Made by a program: the position numbers and the translations under genes | Assembly: GCF_018138085.1 (NCBI RefSeq) | Contig: NZ_CP073105.1 | Span: forward strand, 248,001-312,000 | Direction of reading: 5' to 3' | DNA: 64,000 nt | Source of the DNA: Stutzerimonas stutzeri | GTDB lineage: Bacteria; Pseudomonadota; Gammaproteobacteria; Pseudomonadales; Pseudomonadaceae | The notes under the pieces: generated by a model | What the model was told of the DNA's origin: nothing | The model's database searches: none | The model's input: only the letters and a program-made list of their open reading frames with translations | Shown: positions 56,175 to 64,000 of the stretch, in pieces | How positions within the stretch are numbered: position 1 is the first letter of the stretch | How the letters are laid out: each line of letters starts with the position of its first letter

Positions 56175-57169
56175 CAGTTGCCCGCCCGGCGCGACATGCG
56201 GGCCAGCATCAGGCGGGCCAGCAACAGCACGATAAAGGTGACCACGAACAGCAGGAAGCCCAGCGCAATGAGCGATGAGCGATGCAGGTCGGTGTAGGCC
56301 TCGTTGAATTCGTTGGCGATCACCGAGGCAATCGAACTGCTCGGCATCAACAGCGACATCGACAGCTGGTGCGCGTTGCCGAGCACGAAGGTCACGGCCA
56401 TCGTCTCGCCGAGCGCGCGGCCAAGCCCGAGAAAGATCCCGCCGACGACCGCTGAGCGCGTGTACGGCAGGACGATGTCCCAGCAGACCTCCCAGGTCGT
56501 CGAGCCGAGGGCGTATGCCGATTCCTTCAGCGCCGGCGGGACGGTACGAAACACCTCATACATCACCGAGGTGATGAACGGCAGGATCATGATCGCCAGG
56601 ATGATGCCTGCGCTGAGCATCCCGATGCCCAGCGCCGGGCCCTGGAAGAACGCGCCGATCAGAGGCAGCGCGCCGAGATATTCGCTGATCACCGGGGAGA
56701 GGTACTGCGCCATGAAGGGGCCGAACACGAACAGGCCCCACATGCCGTAGATGATCGATGGAATCCCGGCCAGCAGCTCTACCGCCGAGGCCACCGGCGT
56801 GCGCAGCCAAGGCGGCGCGATCTCCGAAAGAAACAGCGCAATGCCGAAGCTGACCGGAACCGCCAGCACGAGCGCAATAAGGGAGGTCATCAGGGTGCCG
56901 TAGATCGGCACCAGTGCGCCGAACCGGCCATTGACCACATCCCACTCGCTGCTGGTCAGAAACGACCAGCCAAAGGTGGAAAAGGCCAGGCGGCCGCCCC
57001 AGAGGGTGGACGCGGCGGCACCGAGCATGACCGCCAGCACCAACAGGGCGGCCGTCAGCAGAATAAATCGAAACCAGCGATCGTGCCGCGTGTCGCTTTG
57101 GGCGCGGTGTTCGCGTTGGTCGCGTGTCAACGGCAGATGGGCGACCGGCATGGGATTGGCGGTGGGCAT
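56174..57169 (-). CDS. pstC: Phosphate ABC transporter permease PstC
   Basis: Inner-membrane permease of 331 residues with an N-terminal cytoplasmic stretch, about six helices, and the EAA-type loop [20 protein letters not shown]. It follows pstS by 65 bases, a gap that contains a hairpin likely to lower expression relative to pstS. Confidence 0.94.
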   Translation of the reverse strand: MPTANPMPVAHLPLTRDQREHRAQSDTRHDRWFRFILLTAALLVLAVMLGAAASTLWGGRLAFSTFGWSFLTSSEWDVVNGRFGALVPIYGTLMTSLIALVLAVPVSFGIALFLSEIAPPWLRTPVASAVELLAGIPSIIYGMWGLFVFGPFMAQYLSPVISEYLGALPLIGAFFQGPALGIGMLSAGIILAIMILPFITSVMYEVFRTVPPALKESAYALGSTTWEVCWDIVLPYTRSAVVGGIFLGLGRALGETMAVTFVLGNAHQLSMSLLMPSSSIASVIANEFNEAYTDLHRSSLIALGFLLFVVTFIVLLLARLMLARMSRRAGN

Positions 57170-57189
57170 GAGGGAGTCCTAAAGCAAAG

Positions 57190-57217
57190 CACCCCGCGCC
57201 GTTACCGGAGCGGGGTG
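57190..57217 (-). terminator. Attenuating hairpin between pstS and pstC
   Basis: Perfect eight-base arms caccccgc / gcggggtg with a 12-base loop; followed on the minus strand by CTTTGCTTT. Hairpins here commonly allow more PstS than transporter. Confidence 0.55.
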
Positions 57218-57234
57218 GTTACGGGCGCGGCCAT

Positions 57235-58248
57235 TCAGTTCTTGAAATCGGACGACCAGTACGACTCGATCTTGTCGACCAGCGAGTCCGGCAGCGCGAC
57301 ATAGTCGAGCGCGGCGGCATCCTTCTGGCCGTTTTCCAGCGACCACTTGAAGAAATCGAAGGCGGCCTTGCTGCGCTCGGGGTTCTTCGGGTCCTTGTAC
57401 ATGATCACCCAGGTGGTGGCGGTGATCGGCCAGGCCTGCTCACCCGACGCATTGGTCATCAGCAGGTTGAAGTCCTTGGCGTTGCCCCAGTCGGCGGTGT
57501 CGGCGGCAGCCTGGAAGCTGTCGGAGTTTGGCTGGACGAATTTGCCGGCGGCATTCTTCAGCTGCGCGTGGGCCATCTTGTTCTGCAGGGCGTAGGCGTA
57601 TTCGACGTAGCCGATCGAGTTCTTGATCTGCTTGACGTAGGCCGAGACGCCTTCGTTGCCCTTGCCGCCGACACCGGCCGGCCAGTTGACGGTGGTGCCG
57701 AAGTCGACCTTCTGCTTCCACTCCGGGCTCACCTTGGCCAGGTAGTTGGTGAAGTTATAGGAGGTGCCCGAGCCGTCCGAACGATGGACGACGGTGATCT
57801 TCTCAGCCGGCAGCTTGAGATCCGGGTTCAGCTTGGCGATGGCGGGGTCGTTCCAGGTCTTGATCTCGTCGAGGAAGATCTTGGCCAGCGTCTCGCCGTC
57901 GAGTTTGAGCTTGCCGGGCTCGATACCTTCGATATTCACCACCGGGACGATGCCACCGATGATGGTCGGGAACTGACCGAGGCCGGATTTCTGCAGGTCA
58001 TCAGAGGACAGCGGGGCGTCGGAGGCGCCGAAGTCCACGGTGGCTGCCTTGATCTGGGCAATGCCGCCGCCCGAACCGATCGACTGGTAGTTGATGCGGT
58101 TGTCGGAGTGCTCGCTATAGGCTTGCGACCATTTGGAGAGGATCGGATAGACGAAGCTGGAGCCGGCACCGGTCACGTCGGTGGCATGCGCGAAGGAGCT
58201 CAGGCAAAGTGCCGACAGCAGAGCGGAGAGGCGGAAGGTGCGTCCCAT
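57235..58248 (-). CDS. pstS: Periplasmic phosphate-binding protein PstS
   Basis: High-affinity phosphate-binding protein; 337 residues with a signal peptide of 22 residues (cleavage after AHA). Phosphate-contact stretches GAGSSFVYPILSKW and RSDGSGTSYNFTNYL are present. First gene of pstSCAB, preceded by a Pho box with a well-spaced -10. In some pseudomonads PstS also relays phosphate status to a chemoreceptor, which may be relevant to the adjacent HBM receptor. Confidence 0.96.
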   Translation of the reverse strand: MGRTFRLSALLSALCLSSFAHATDVTGAGSSFVYPILSKWSQAYSEHSDNRINYQSIGSGGGIAQIKAATVDFGASDAPLSSDDLQKSGLGQFPTIIGGIVPVVNIEGIEPGKLKLDGETLAKIFLDEIKTWNDPAIAKLNPDLKLPAEKITVVHRSDGSGTSYNFTNYLAKVSPEWKQKVDFGTTVNWPAGVGGKGNEGVSAYVKQIKNSIGYVEYAYALQNKMAHAQLKNAAGKFVQPNSDSFQAAADTADWGNAKDFNLLMTNASGEQAWPITATTWVIMYKDPKNPERSKAAFDFFKWSLENGQKDAAALDYVALPDSLVDKIESYWSSDFKN

Positions 58249-58284
58249 GTACGTAACTCCTGGTTTCGGGCGGGGGTGGCCAGC

Positions 58285-58318
58285 ACTCTAGGCCCGCTTT
58301 GTGAAACTAAGATGACGG
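58285..58318 (-). promoter_or_regulatory. Pho box and -10 of pstS
   Basis: On the minus strand CCGTCATCTTAGTTTCAC (58301-58318) resembles two CTGTCAT repeats with a four-base gap, the first matching 6 of 7 and the second 4 of 7. TAGAGT (58285-58290) lies ten bases downstream, the expected PhoB-promoter spacing. Confidence 0.7.
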
Positions 58319-58673
58319 TCATGTTGCAGATGGACGCGGCGAGACATGCGGTGGGCTGGCTATTGCTGGCGCGACGCGATGAGATGGCGGTGCGCTCAAG
58401 GGTTGCATTGCCGCGCCAGATACTCGCCTGGCGTAGCGCTACTGCTTAAGGGTTTAGGTCGGTTTGGCGAAGCCGCTGCCGGGACATATCGGGGAGCGGG
58501 GCGACCTGGCGGGCAGGGGTTTCGATAGTGGCTGATCGTCGCTGACGTCTGCTTCGATCAAGCGGGCCGCGCCATTACCGGCGCGGTGGTCAGCCCGCGG
58601 TATTTCCGTTTGCTGGTCCGAGCAGGATGCGCCGCCGGGGCGCGCCCCGGCAGAGGGCCGAGTGGCCCGCGGC
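58319..58673. other. Non-coding stretch upstream of pstS
   Basis: About 355 bases with no credible gene. A short hairpin (ccgcgcc-attacc-ggcgcgg near 58565-58584) lies downstream of the DUF2147 gene and may end its transcript. Confidence 0.5.
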
Positions 58674-59120
58674 TTACTGGCGAACCCAGGTCTGGGTGCG
58701 GCCCAGCGCTTCGATGCCTATGTAGCCGCGCATCTCCAACTTTTCGCCGCCGTCGAGTAGCGTCACCTTGGCACGGTAGGTCTTGCCCTTGGCCGGATCG
58801 AGAATGGTGCCGCCTGTCCAGACGCGTTCGCCGTCGGGCTTGAGTCCCCAGAGAATGGTCATGCCGGTGATGGGCTGGTCTTTGCGCTCGCCTTCGCAGG
58901 CGCTGCACACAGGATTTGGGCCATGGTCCGATTGCAGGATCTGCGCGACCTTGCCCGTCAATGTGCCGTCGGCGGCTTCTTGAATTTCGACAATGGACTT
59001 GGGTTTGCCGGTTTCGTCATCGATGGTCTGCCAGCGACCAGCGGGTGACTCGGCGGCGAAGGCCACGGACGTAAAGGTCAAGGGTAATGCCATCAATACG
59101 GCGGTAAACAGTGCGCGCAT
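58674..59120 (-). CDS. DUF2147 periplasmic protein
   Basis: A 148-residue exported protein: signal peptide (about 1-22, cleavage after AFA) and a DUF2147 domain (AGRWQTIDDETGKPKSIVEI, then ITGMTILWGLKPDGE and GGEKLEMRGYIGIEALGRTQTWVR). A CSAC cysteine pair lies in the middle. The family is beta-rich and of unknown function. ATG 59120 follows AGGAG. Confidence 0.88.
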   Translation of the reverse strand: MRALFTAVLMALPLTFTSVAFAAESPAGRWQTIDDETGKPKSIVEIQEAADGTLTGKVAQILQSDHGPNPVCSACEGERKDQPITGMTILWGLKPDGERVWTGGTILDPAKGKTYRAKVTLLDGGEKLEMRGYIGIEALGRTQTWVRQ

Positions 59121-59316
59121 GGTTTCTCCTGGGATTATTCGAGGGCAGCGACTCTACCACTGCTTTCGACCCGTAGCGCCTCGCTGAGTTTGCGCCGTTA
59201 GTGCCAAGATCGAGGACTATCGGCGCGCGAAGCGCTGAATACCGGTGGCACACGGTGTGTCATGTCGCTGTCACGTCAGTGTCATAGGATCGCTGCTTTT
59301 CGGCTAGGAGCCCGTT

Positions 59317-59775
59317 ATGCCTACTCTTCGTCCGTTGTTGTTCGCATTGTTATGGCCCGGTTTGGCGTGCGCCGAGGTACGGGTCGTGGGGCCGATCGAG
59401 GCTGGTGTGTTCGAAAGCGTCTATCAGGACCAGCAGCCTGGCGAGCATGTCCTCACCCGCAACGACCAGCGCATCCTCGAGGCTGATCACATACCGCTGA
59501 AAATCGGCACCAAGTTCGGCCTGCGCTACCGTCTGGACGACAAGCGCGCCGACGATACACCGCTCACGCTGCTCTATCTGACGCCCGGGGTGGTCGATCC
59601 GAGCGGCCAGCGGCACGACCGGTACGAAGTGGTACAGGAGCTGGTGCCCGATGCGCCGCAGGACGTCATGGCGTTCGAGTTCACCGAGACGCATGAGCTA
59701 GTGCCGGGTGAATGGCATTTCATGGTGTTCCAGGGCGATCGCAAACTGGCTGAGCAGCGCTTCCAGGTACGCTGA
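59317..59775 (+). CDS. Small secreted protein, possibly DUF3859
   Basis: A 152-residue protein with a signal peptide (about 1-19, cleavage near ACA) and a beta-sandwich-like mature domain (FGLRYRLDDKRADDTPLTLLYLTPG, EFTETHELVPGEWHFMVF). The pattern resembles the DUF3859 family, but I am not certain. ATG 59317 has AGGAG upstream. Divergent from the DUF2147 gene. Confidence 0.7.
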   Translation: MPTLRPLLFALLWPGLACAEVRVVGPIEAGVFESVYQDQQPGEHVLTRNDQRILEADHIPLKIGTKFGLRYRLDDKRADDTPLTLLYLTPGVVDPSGQRHDRYEVVQELVPDAPQDVMAFEFTETHELVPGEWHFMVFQGDRKLAEQRFQVR

Positions 59776-59906
59776 TTCGCCCTGGCGATTGCCGCAGGTC
59801 AAGCTGGTATTGGCGCACTGCGTCCCGGTCAGATGGGCCGGAGCAGACTTGTCTTGGCGTCGGCTCCGCGCCATGCTTGCCGTCGGCTCAAAGAAGGAGT
59901 GCCGTG

Positions 59907-60227
59907 ATGCAAGGAAGGCTGACCGTTCTGCTGTTGTGCATGTTGGCGTTTCAGGCGCATGGGGCGTTCAAGAAAGACGACGAGGCGTTCGCCCTCCGGC
60001 AGGCCGAACTGGAGCCGCGGTGCGAGGCGGCGCGGAGCGAGAAGTTGGCACCGCTGCGCGAAGCCGCCTTCCAGCAGTGCATGAACGCCAAGCGCGGCGC
60101 CGATACCGAAGCCGACTGCCGGCGCAAGACCGCTGGCGAGAATGGCAATCGGGTCGGCGGAACGCCACGCTTCTATGACCTGCCCGCCTGTGTCGAAGCC
60201 TTCGAGCACAAGCGCCAGCGCCGCTGA
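59907..60227 (+). CDS. Small secreted cysteine-containing protein
   Basis: A 106-residue protein with a signal peptide (about 1-20, MQGRLTVLLLCMLAFQAHGA) and a mature region that is helical and charged, with four cysteines (PRCEAARSEK, QQCMNAKRG, ADCRRKT, PACVEAFE) that could form two disulfides. The start ATG 59907 has AAGGAG seven bases upstream. I do not recognise the family. It follows the previous secreted-protein gene by 131 bases. Confidence 0.7.
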   Translation: MQGRLTVLLLCMLAFQAHGAFKKDDEAFALRQAELEPRCEAARSEKLAPLREAAFQQCMNAKRGADTEADCRRKTAGENGNRVGGTPRFYDLPACVEAFEHKRQRR

Positions 60228-60603
60228 TTGTTCCCCCTCGTACGCCCAGGACACATCAGGCGCAGCGTGTTCCCGCGGAATGCCCACGCACCTGGCACCG
60301 ATGCTGATCGACATTCATTGAGCCGCAACCTCCGCACGCCAGCCTGCAAGCCGTTTCCCCTCGTGCCATTGCGATCCGTTCTCCGTTCGGTCATCAGCTG
60401 AACCGGACGAGGGGCTGCCGGATACCGGGTTAGCGCTGGCGGCGGGCGCCACCGTTCGTCGGTGCGCGGAGCTAAGGACAACCCGGCGTTCAAGTCTGTG
60501 CCCGAAGCGCCGAAAAAAGGAGTGCTTGAATGCTCTTTGAATGATGCCAGTATGATGGCGCTGCGCCCGTGCCTAGCTGACGCTCCGACCCAGAGGTCAC
60601 CCG
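60228..60603. other. Non-coding stretch before the binding protein-cyclase module
   Basis: About 375 bases with no convincing gene. A possible -10, TATGAT, is at 60551-60556, but the candidate -35 (TTGAAT at 60526) is 19 bases away, so the promoter is uncertain. Confidence 0.5.
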
Positions 60604-61374
60604 ATGAACTCACCATCGTTCCGCCATCTGACGCTTGCCCTGTCGTTGCTCGCGTTGCTATTCGGTGGTCAGACGGCGTGCGCTCATGGGGGCCTTACCG
60701 TGGTCACCGAAGAGTTGCCGCCGTACAACATGACCCTCGGCGGCAAGCTGACCGGCATGAGCACCGAGGTGGTCCAAGCTGTGCTCAAGGAGGCGGGCGA
60801 GACGGCGCATATACAGTCGATGCCATGGGCGCGTGCCTACGACATCGCGCTCAATTCCGAGAAGGTGTTGATCTATTCCATTGCCCGCACGGCGCAACGC
60901 GAGACGCTGTTCAAGTGGGTGGGCGTGATCGCGCCAACACGTTGGTACCTGTTCTCGCTGCCTGGCACGCAGTTCAATCTGAAGAGTCTCGAAGACGCGC
61001 GTCAGTATCAGATCGCCACGGTGAAAGACGACGTCGGCGAGCAGTACCTGATCGACAAGGGCTTCGCCATCGGCCGCAACCTGCAGTCGAGCAACAAGTA
61101 CGAACACAACTACGCCAAGCTCAAGGCAGGCCGCGTGGACCTGTGGATTTCCAACGAGTTGAACGCGCACTACCTGGTCCGCAAGGGCAGCGGAAATCCT
61201 CATGAAAACGCCGTGCCGCAGCTGAGCCTCGACGATCTCGGCGGTGCCAATGGCTTGTGCATGGCATTCAGCCGCAACACGCCGGACGAGGTGGTCGAAC
61301 GCTTCCGTCACGCACTCGCGCGCGTGCGGGCCGATGGGCGTTACGACGCCATCGCCGCCAGATGGCTGAAATGA
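60604..61374 (+). CDS. Periplasmic solute-binding protein, family 3 (first of the cyclase module)
   Basis: A 256-residue SBP_bac_3 protein with a signal peptide (about 1-27, cleavage near ACA). The mature domain opens with LTVVTEELPPYNMTLGGKL, and carries the motifs PWARAYDIALN and SIARTAQRETLFKWVGVI. The same motifs appear in the binding protein at 62730, and a weaker version in the one at 22892. Its stop overlaps the start of a GGDEF gene by four bases (ATGA). No transporter genes are nearby, so a sensory role for the cyclase is more likely than uptake. Confidence 0.88.
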   Translation: MNSPSFRHLTLALSLLALLFGGQTACAHGGLTVVTEELPPYNMTLGGKLTGMSTEVVQAVLKEAGETAHIQSMPWARAYDIALNSEKVLIYSIARTAQRETLFKWVGVIAPTRWYLFSLPGTQFNLKSLEDARQYQIATVKDDVGEQYLIDKGFAIGRNLQSSNKYEHNYAKLKAGRVDLWISNELNAHYLVRKGSGNPHENAVPQLSLDDLGGANGLCMAFSRNTPDEVVERFRHALARVRADGRYDAIAARWLK

Positions 61375-62708
61375 ACGCCTATCAACCTGACTCCACCCCG
61401 GTCGTGCCGCGCCAGACCAGTTCGCTCGGCCGGCGTCTGGTACTGGTCACGCTGGGCTTCTGTCTGCTGTTCACCCTGGTCACGGTAGGCGTGCGGACCT
61501 GGTCGGCCTGGCAGCACGGCCTGGCGACGATGAATGCCGAACTCGCGCTGATCGATCAGGTGTTTCGGAGCAATCTGGCCAAAGCGATCTGGGAAATGGA
61601 CAGCGACGCACTGCAAACCCAGCTCGACAGCGTCGCCCAGGCGGCGCCTATCGGTCGTGTCGAGCTGCAGATCATCCGTGCCGGGCGCGAGCCGGAGGTC
61701 ATCGAGCGCGAGCGCGCGCAGCAGCCGGCCGAGCATCGGGCGCCGCGGCTGCATCATGTTCTGACCTACGTTCCCTACGCCGACGCCAGCGAAACGGTGG
61801 GCGAGCTGACGCTGGAAGGCAACGAAGGCGTGCTCTGGGATCGGCTGATCAGTGAGGTCACCGATATCGTCATCACCCAGATCATCCAGTCGCTGCTGCT
61901 CGCCGGCCTGATCATGTGGATGTTCAACCGCACCGTGACCCTGCACGTCCGCCGCATTGCCCGTCACCTGAGCCGGCTGACCCCCGACAACCTGGACAAG
62001 ACCCTGCGCCTCGAACGCAGGATGACCGAGCGCGATGAGTTGAGCCTGCTGGAGTTGGGCGTCAACGGGCTGCAAGCCAAGCTTTCCACCTACCTCGAGC
62101 GCCAGCACCACGACGAACAGGCCCTGGCGGCCCATCGCGATCGCCTGGCCGAGCTGGTCGCAGAGCGCACCGCCGAGCTGCGCGCCGCCAACGTGCGGCT
62201 CGAAGAGCTGTCGCGCAGCGATCCGCTCACCGGCCTGGCCAACCGGCGTCACTTCGATGAACTCAAGGAGATCGAATTCCGCCGCGCGCTGCGCCAAGGC
62301 CTGCCGCTGACCGTACTGATGTGCGATGTGGATTTTTTCAAGCGCTACAACGACCACTACGGCCATGCGCAAGGGGACCATTGCTTGCAGGCCGTGGCCG
62401 AAACGCTCAGCAGTGTTTTCGCCCGTGCCGGCGAGGTGGTCGCGCGGCTCGGTGGCGAGGAGTTCGTGGTGCTGATGCCGGGCGTGGACGCCGAATCCGC
62501 CTGGCGCGCCGCCGTGAGGCTGCAGCAACGGCTGGCCGAGCGGGCACTGCCACACGCGGGCTCCGACGTGTCGTCCCAGGTAACCCTGAGCATCGGTCTG
62601 GCCGCGTTCGAGCCGGGCTGTATCGACCAATTCGACCAGCTGCTTCGCCGGGCGGATGAGGCTCTATATCGAGCCAAGACCCAGGGCCGCAACTGTATAG
62701 CTGTCTGA
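61371..62708 (+). CDS. Membrane diguanylate cyclase with periplasmic sensor region
   Basis: A 445-residue inner-membrane cyclase. Two transmembrane helices (about 22-42 and 165-187) enclose a periplasmic region of about 120 residues. A HAMP-like segment (about 190-240) and a coiled coil lead to the GGDEF domain with an active-type signature GGEEF at 361-365. At the inhibitory-site position the sequence is RAGE rather than RxxD, so product feedback may be weak. ATG 61371 overlaps the preceding binding-protein stop (ATGA), so the pair is translationally coupled; another binding protein follows 21 bases later. Confidence 0.92.
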   Translation: MNAYQPDSTPVVPRQTSSLGRRLVLVTLGFCLLFTLVTVGVRTWSAWQHGLATMNAELALIDQVFRSNLAKAIWEMDSDALQTQLDSVAQAAPIGRVELQIIRAGREPEVIERERAQQPAEHRAPRLHHVLTYVPYADASETVGELTLEGNEGVLWDRLISEVTDIVITQIIQSLLLAGLIMWMFNRTVTLHVRRIARHLSRLTPDNLDKTLRLERRMTERDELSLLELGVNGLQAKLSTYLERQHHDEQALAAHRDRLAELVAERTAELRAANVRLEELSRSDPLTGLANRRHFDELKEIEFRRALRQGLPLTVLMCDVDFFKRYNDHYGHAQGDHCLQAVAETLSSVFARAGEVVARLGGEEFVVLMPGVDAESAWRAAVRLQQRLAERALPHAGSDVSSQVTLSIGLAAFEPGCIDQFDQLLRRADEALYRAKTQGRNCIAV

Positions 62709-62729
62709 CCGACTGTGAGGAACCATACA

Positions 62730-63455
62730 ATGCGCCCGATTGCCTGGATCGCCTGCTCGCTGGGATTGCTCGGTATGACGCTGCAGGCCGCGCCGCTACG
62801 GGTCGTGACCGAGGATACGGCGTACAGCTATCTGCAAGATGGCCAGGTATCCGGCACCGCCAGCCAGGTGGTCGAAGCGACGCTCCAGCGCGCCGGGTTG
62901 ACGGACTACCATGTCGCTCTCTACCCCTGGGCCCGTGCCTACGACATGGCGCTGAGCGAGCCCGGTGTGCTGATCTACCTGATCGCCCGGACACCCGAGC
63001 GTGAAGCCCTGTTCCGCTGGGTCGGCGAGATCATGCGCATCGAGTACCACTTCTACAAGCTGCGCTCGCGAGACGACATTCAGGTACCCGATCTGGAAGC
63101 GGCCAAGGCCTATCGAATCGGCGTGTTGCGTGAGGACGTCCGCCACCAGTACCTGCAGGCCAAGGGCTTTCATAAGATCGTGGTCGCCGCGCAGAACGGT
63201 GAAAACTTCAGGCGCCTGCTCAATGGTCAGGTCGATCTGGTGCCGATGCCCGAGCAGGACATCGTGGTGCTGTGCAACGAAGCCGGGATCGATCCGGCCA
63301 GCGTCGAGCGGGTGTTCACGCCCGACGCCGCCACACAACTCTATATGGCGTACAGCCGACAGACCGATGACGACGTCGTGTTACGCACCCAGGCCGCGTT
63401 CGAGCAACTGCAGGCCGAGGGCACGGTGGCTGAGCTGATGGTCGGCCGTCACTGA
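62730..63455 (+). CDS. Periplasmic solute-binding protein, family 3 (second of the cyclase module)
   Basis: A 241-residue SBP_bac_3 protein with a signal peptide (about 1-20, cleavage after LQA). Mature start APLRVVTEDTAYSYLQDG; the motifs YPWARAYDMAL and LIARTPEREALFRWVGEI are nearly the same as in the first binding protein of this module. ATG 62730 has GAGGA upstream; a GTG at 62715 is in frame but closer to the previous gene. Downstream the AsmA-like gene is convergent. Ligand unknown. Confidence 0.87.
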   Translation: MRPIAWIACSLGLLGMTLQAAPLRVVTEDTAYSYLQDGQVSGTASQVVEATLQRAGLTDYHVALYPWARAYDMALSEPGVLIYLIARTPEREALFRWVGEIMRIEYHFYKLRSRDDIQVPDLEAAKAYRIGVLREDVRHQYLQAKGFHKIVVAAQNGENFRRLLNGQVDLVPMPEQDIVVLCNEAGIDPASVERVFTPDAATQLYMAYSRQTDDDVVLRTQAAFEQLQAEGTVAELMVGRH

Positions 63456-63474
63456 TTCATGCCACCGGGCGAGC

Positions 63475-64000
63475 TCAAGGCCCGTTGCTCTGCTCGAACT
63501 CGTTGAGTGCCTTGCGGCAGCCGACCCCAGAGCCCTCTCCGAGCCCTGCTTCCAGCCAGGGCAGTATCGCCAGCGGCGGCGCGACCAGGGCGCCAGCCAC
63601 ACTCGCAACGGCACGGGCTGCCAATTCGCCGGTCACCACGCTGACCTGTGGGTTGCTCAGCGTGCCCTGAAGTTCCACCGGTGAGTTGCCGGAGAACAGG
63701 CTGATGTCCTTGGCGTGAGCCTCGAACGCCAGGTCCAGGCGTTCGCTGTCGAGCTTGATGGTGCCGCCACCCGTGATATTGCTGTCGGCGGTGCTGATGA
63801 AAAGCTGCTCCAGCTTCGCTATGCCATCTGTCGAGTCGAAACGCAGGTAGGTGCAATTCATTGGTACCTGTTCGGCATCAACGAGCGCGGCCAGCGCAGC
63901 CTCCCCTCCGTCCAGGCCGAGCAGTTCCACGGCGAGCGTATCCAGCTTCCCGCCGGACATCGCAAGTTCCAGCTGGCCGTCAAGTGCGGCCGCCATCTCG
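63475..64000 (-). CDS. AsmA-family protein, C-terminal part (runs off the window)
   Basis: The last 175 or so residues of an AsmA-like protein; the gene begins beyond base 64000. The readable part has the repetitive beta pattern seen at the C-terminus of AsmA (GQLELAMSGGKLDTLAVEL, ITGGGTIKLDSERLDLAFEA, PVELQGTLSNPQVSVV) followed by a hydrophobic helix and a cysteine near the end. AsmA-family proteins span the periplasm and help move lipids to the outer membrane; assignment to a specific member is not possible here. Confidence 0.8.
   Translation of the reverse strand, partial: EMAAALDGQLELAMSGGKLDTLAVELLGLDGGEAALAALVDAEQVPMNCTYLRFDSTDGIAKLEQLFISTADSNITGGGTIKLDSERLDLAFEAHAKDISLFSGNSPVELQGTLSNPQVSVVTGELAARAVASVAGALVAPPLAILPWLEAGLGEGSGVGCRKALNEFEQSNGP

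Overview
The window looks like a chromosomal segment of a Pseudomonas stutzeri-group organism (Stutzerimonas). It is GC-rich and nearly every gene is housekeeping or conserved in Pseudomonas. Blocks match gene orders I recall from P. aeruginosa: uvrD / PAS-GGDEF-EAL / trhP; zwf / RpiR / pycR-pycAB; pip-dtd; hisI-hisE-tatABC-rsmE; ubiE-ubiJ-ubiB; hslVU; trmL / ntrBC / glnA / thiI / typA; pstSCAB. A complete ectABCD-ask cluster for ectoine and hydroxyectoine points to the stutzeri group. I saw no prophage, insertion sequence, CRISPR array, tRNA or rRNA.

Layout. 1-9 kb: the 5' part of uvrD, a PAS/GGDEF/EAL protein, a REP array, trhP (U32 family), and a DUF2243-CtaG membrane pair. 7.5-12.3 kb: ask-ectD-ectC-ectB-ectA, read on the minus strand from an osmotic-type promoter near 12.32 kb. 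ectA and ectB have no stop codon between them. 12.9-20.3 kb: central carbon metabolism, with zwf facing an RpiR/HexR-type regulator across a perfect operator-like palindrome, then pycR facing pycAB (two-subunit pyruvate carboxylase). 20.3-32.6 kb: single genes and short operons (lipoproteins, glutaminase, carbonic anhydrase, a periplasmic binding protein, glycogen phosphorylase, fbp, lipocalin, proline iminopeptidase, dtd). 32.7-39.7 kb: rsmE, tatABC, hisIE and ubiEJB, in tightly overlapped minus-strand operons. 39.8-50.1 kb: hslVU with a heat-shock promoter, trmL, ntrBC, two DUF4124 proteins, glnA with a sigma-54 promoter and NtrC site, and thiI. 50.3-58.3 kb: typA, a chemoreceptor with a periplasmic domain of about 250 residues, and the pstSCAB phosphate transporter behind a Pho box. 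58.7-64 kb: small secreted proteins, then a binding protein / diguanylate cyclase / binding protein module, and the end of an AsmA-like gene cut by the window edge.

How the genes fit together. Several neighbours form coherent circuits: carbon supply (zwf, pyruvate carboxylase, fbp, glgP), aspartate-family osmolyte synthesis fed by a dedicated aspartokinase, nitrogen control (NtrBC acting on glnA) and phosphate uptake. The most unusual items are the ectA-ectB read-through, the chemoreceptor beside pstSCAB with no phoU, and the periplasmic binding protein / cyclase module.
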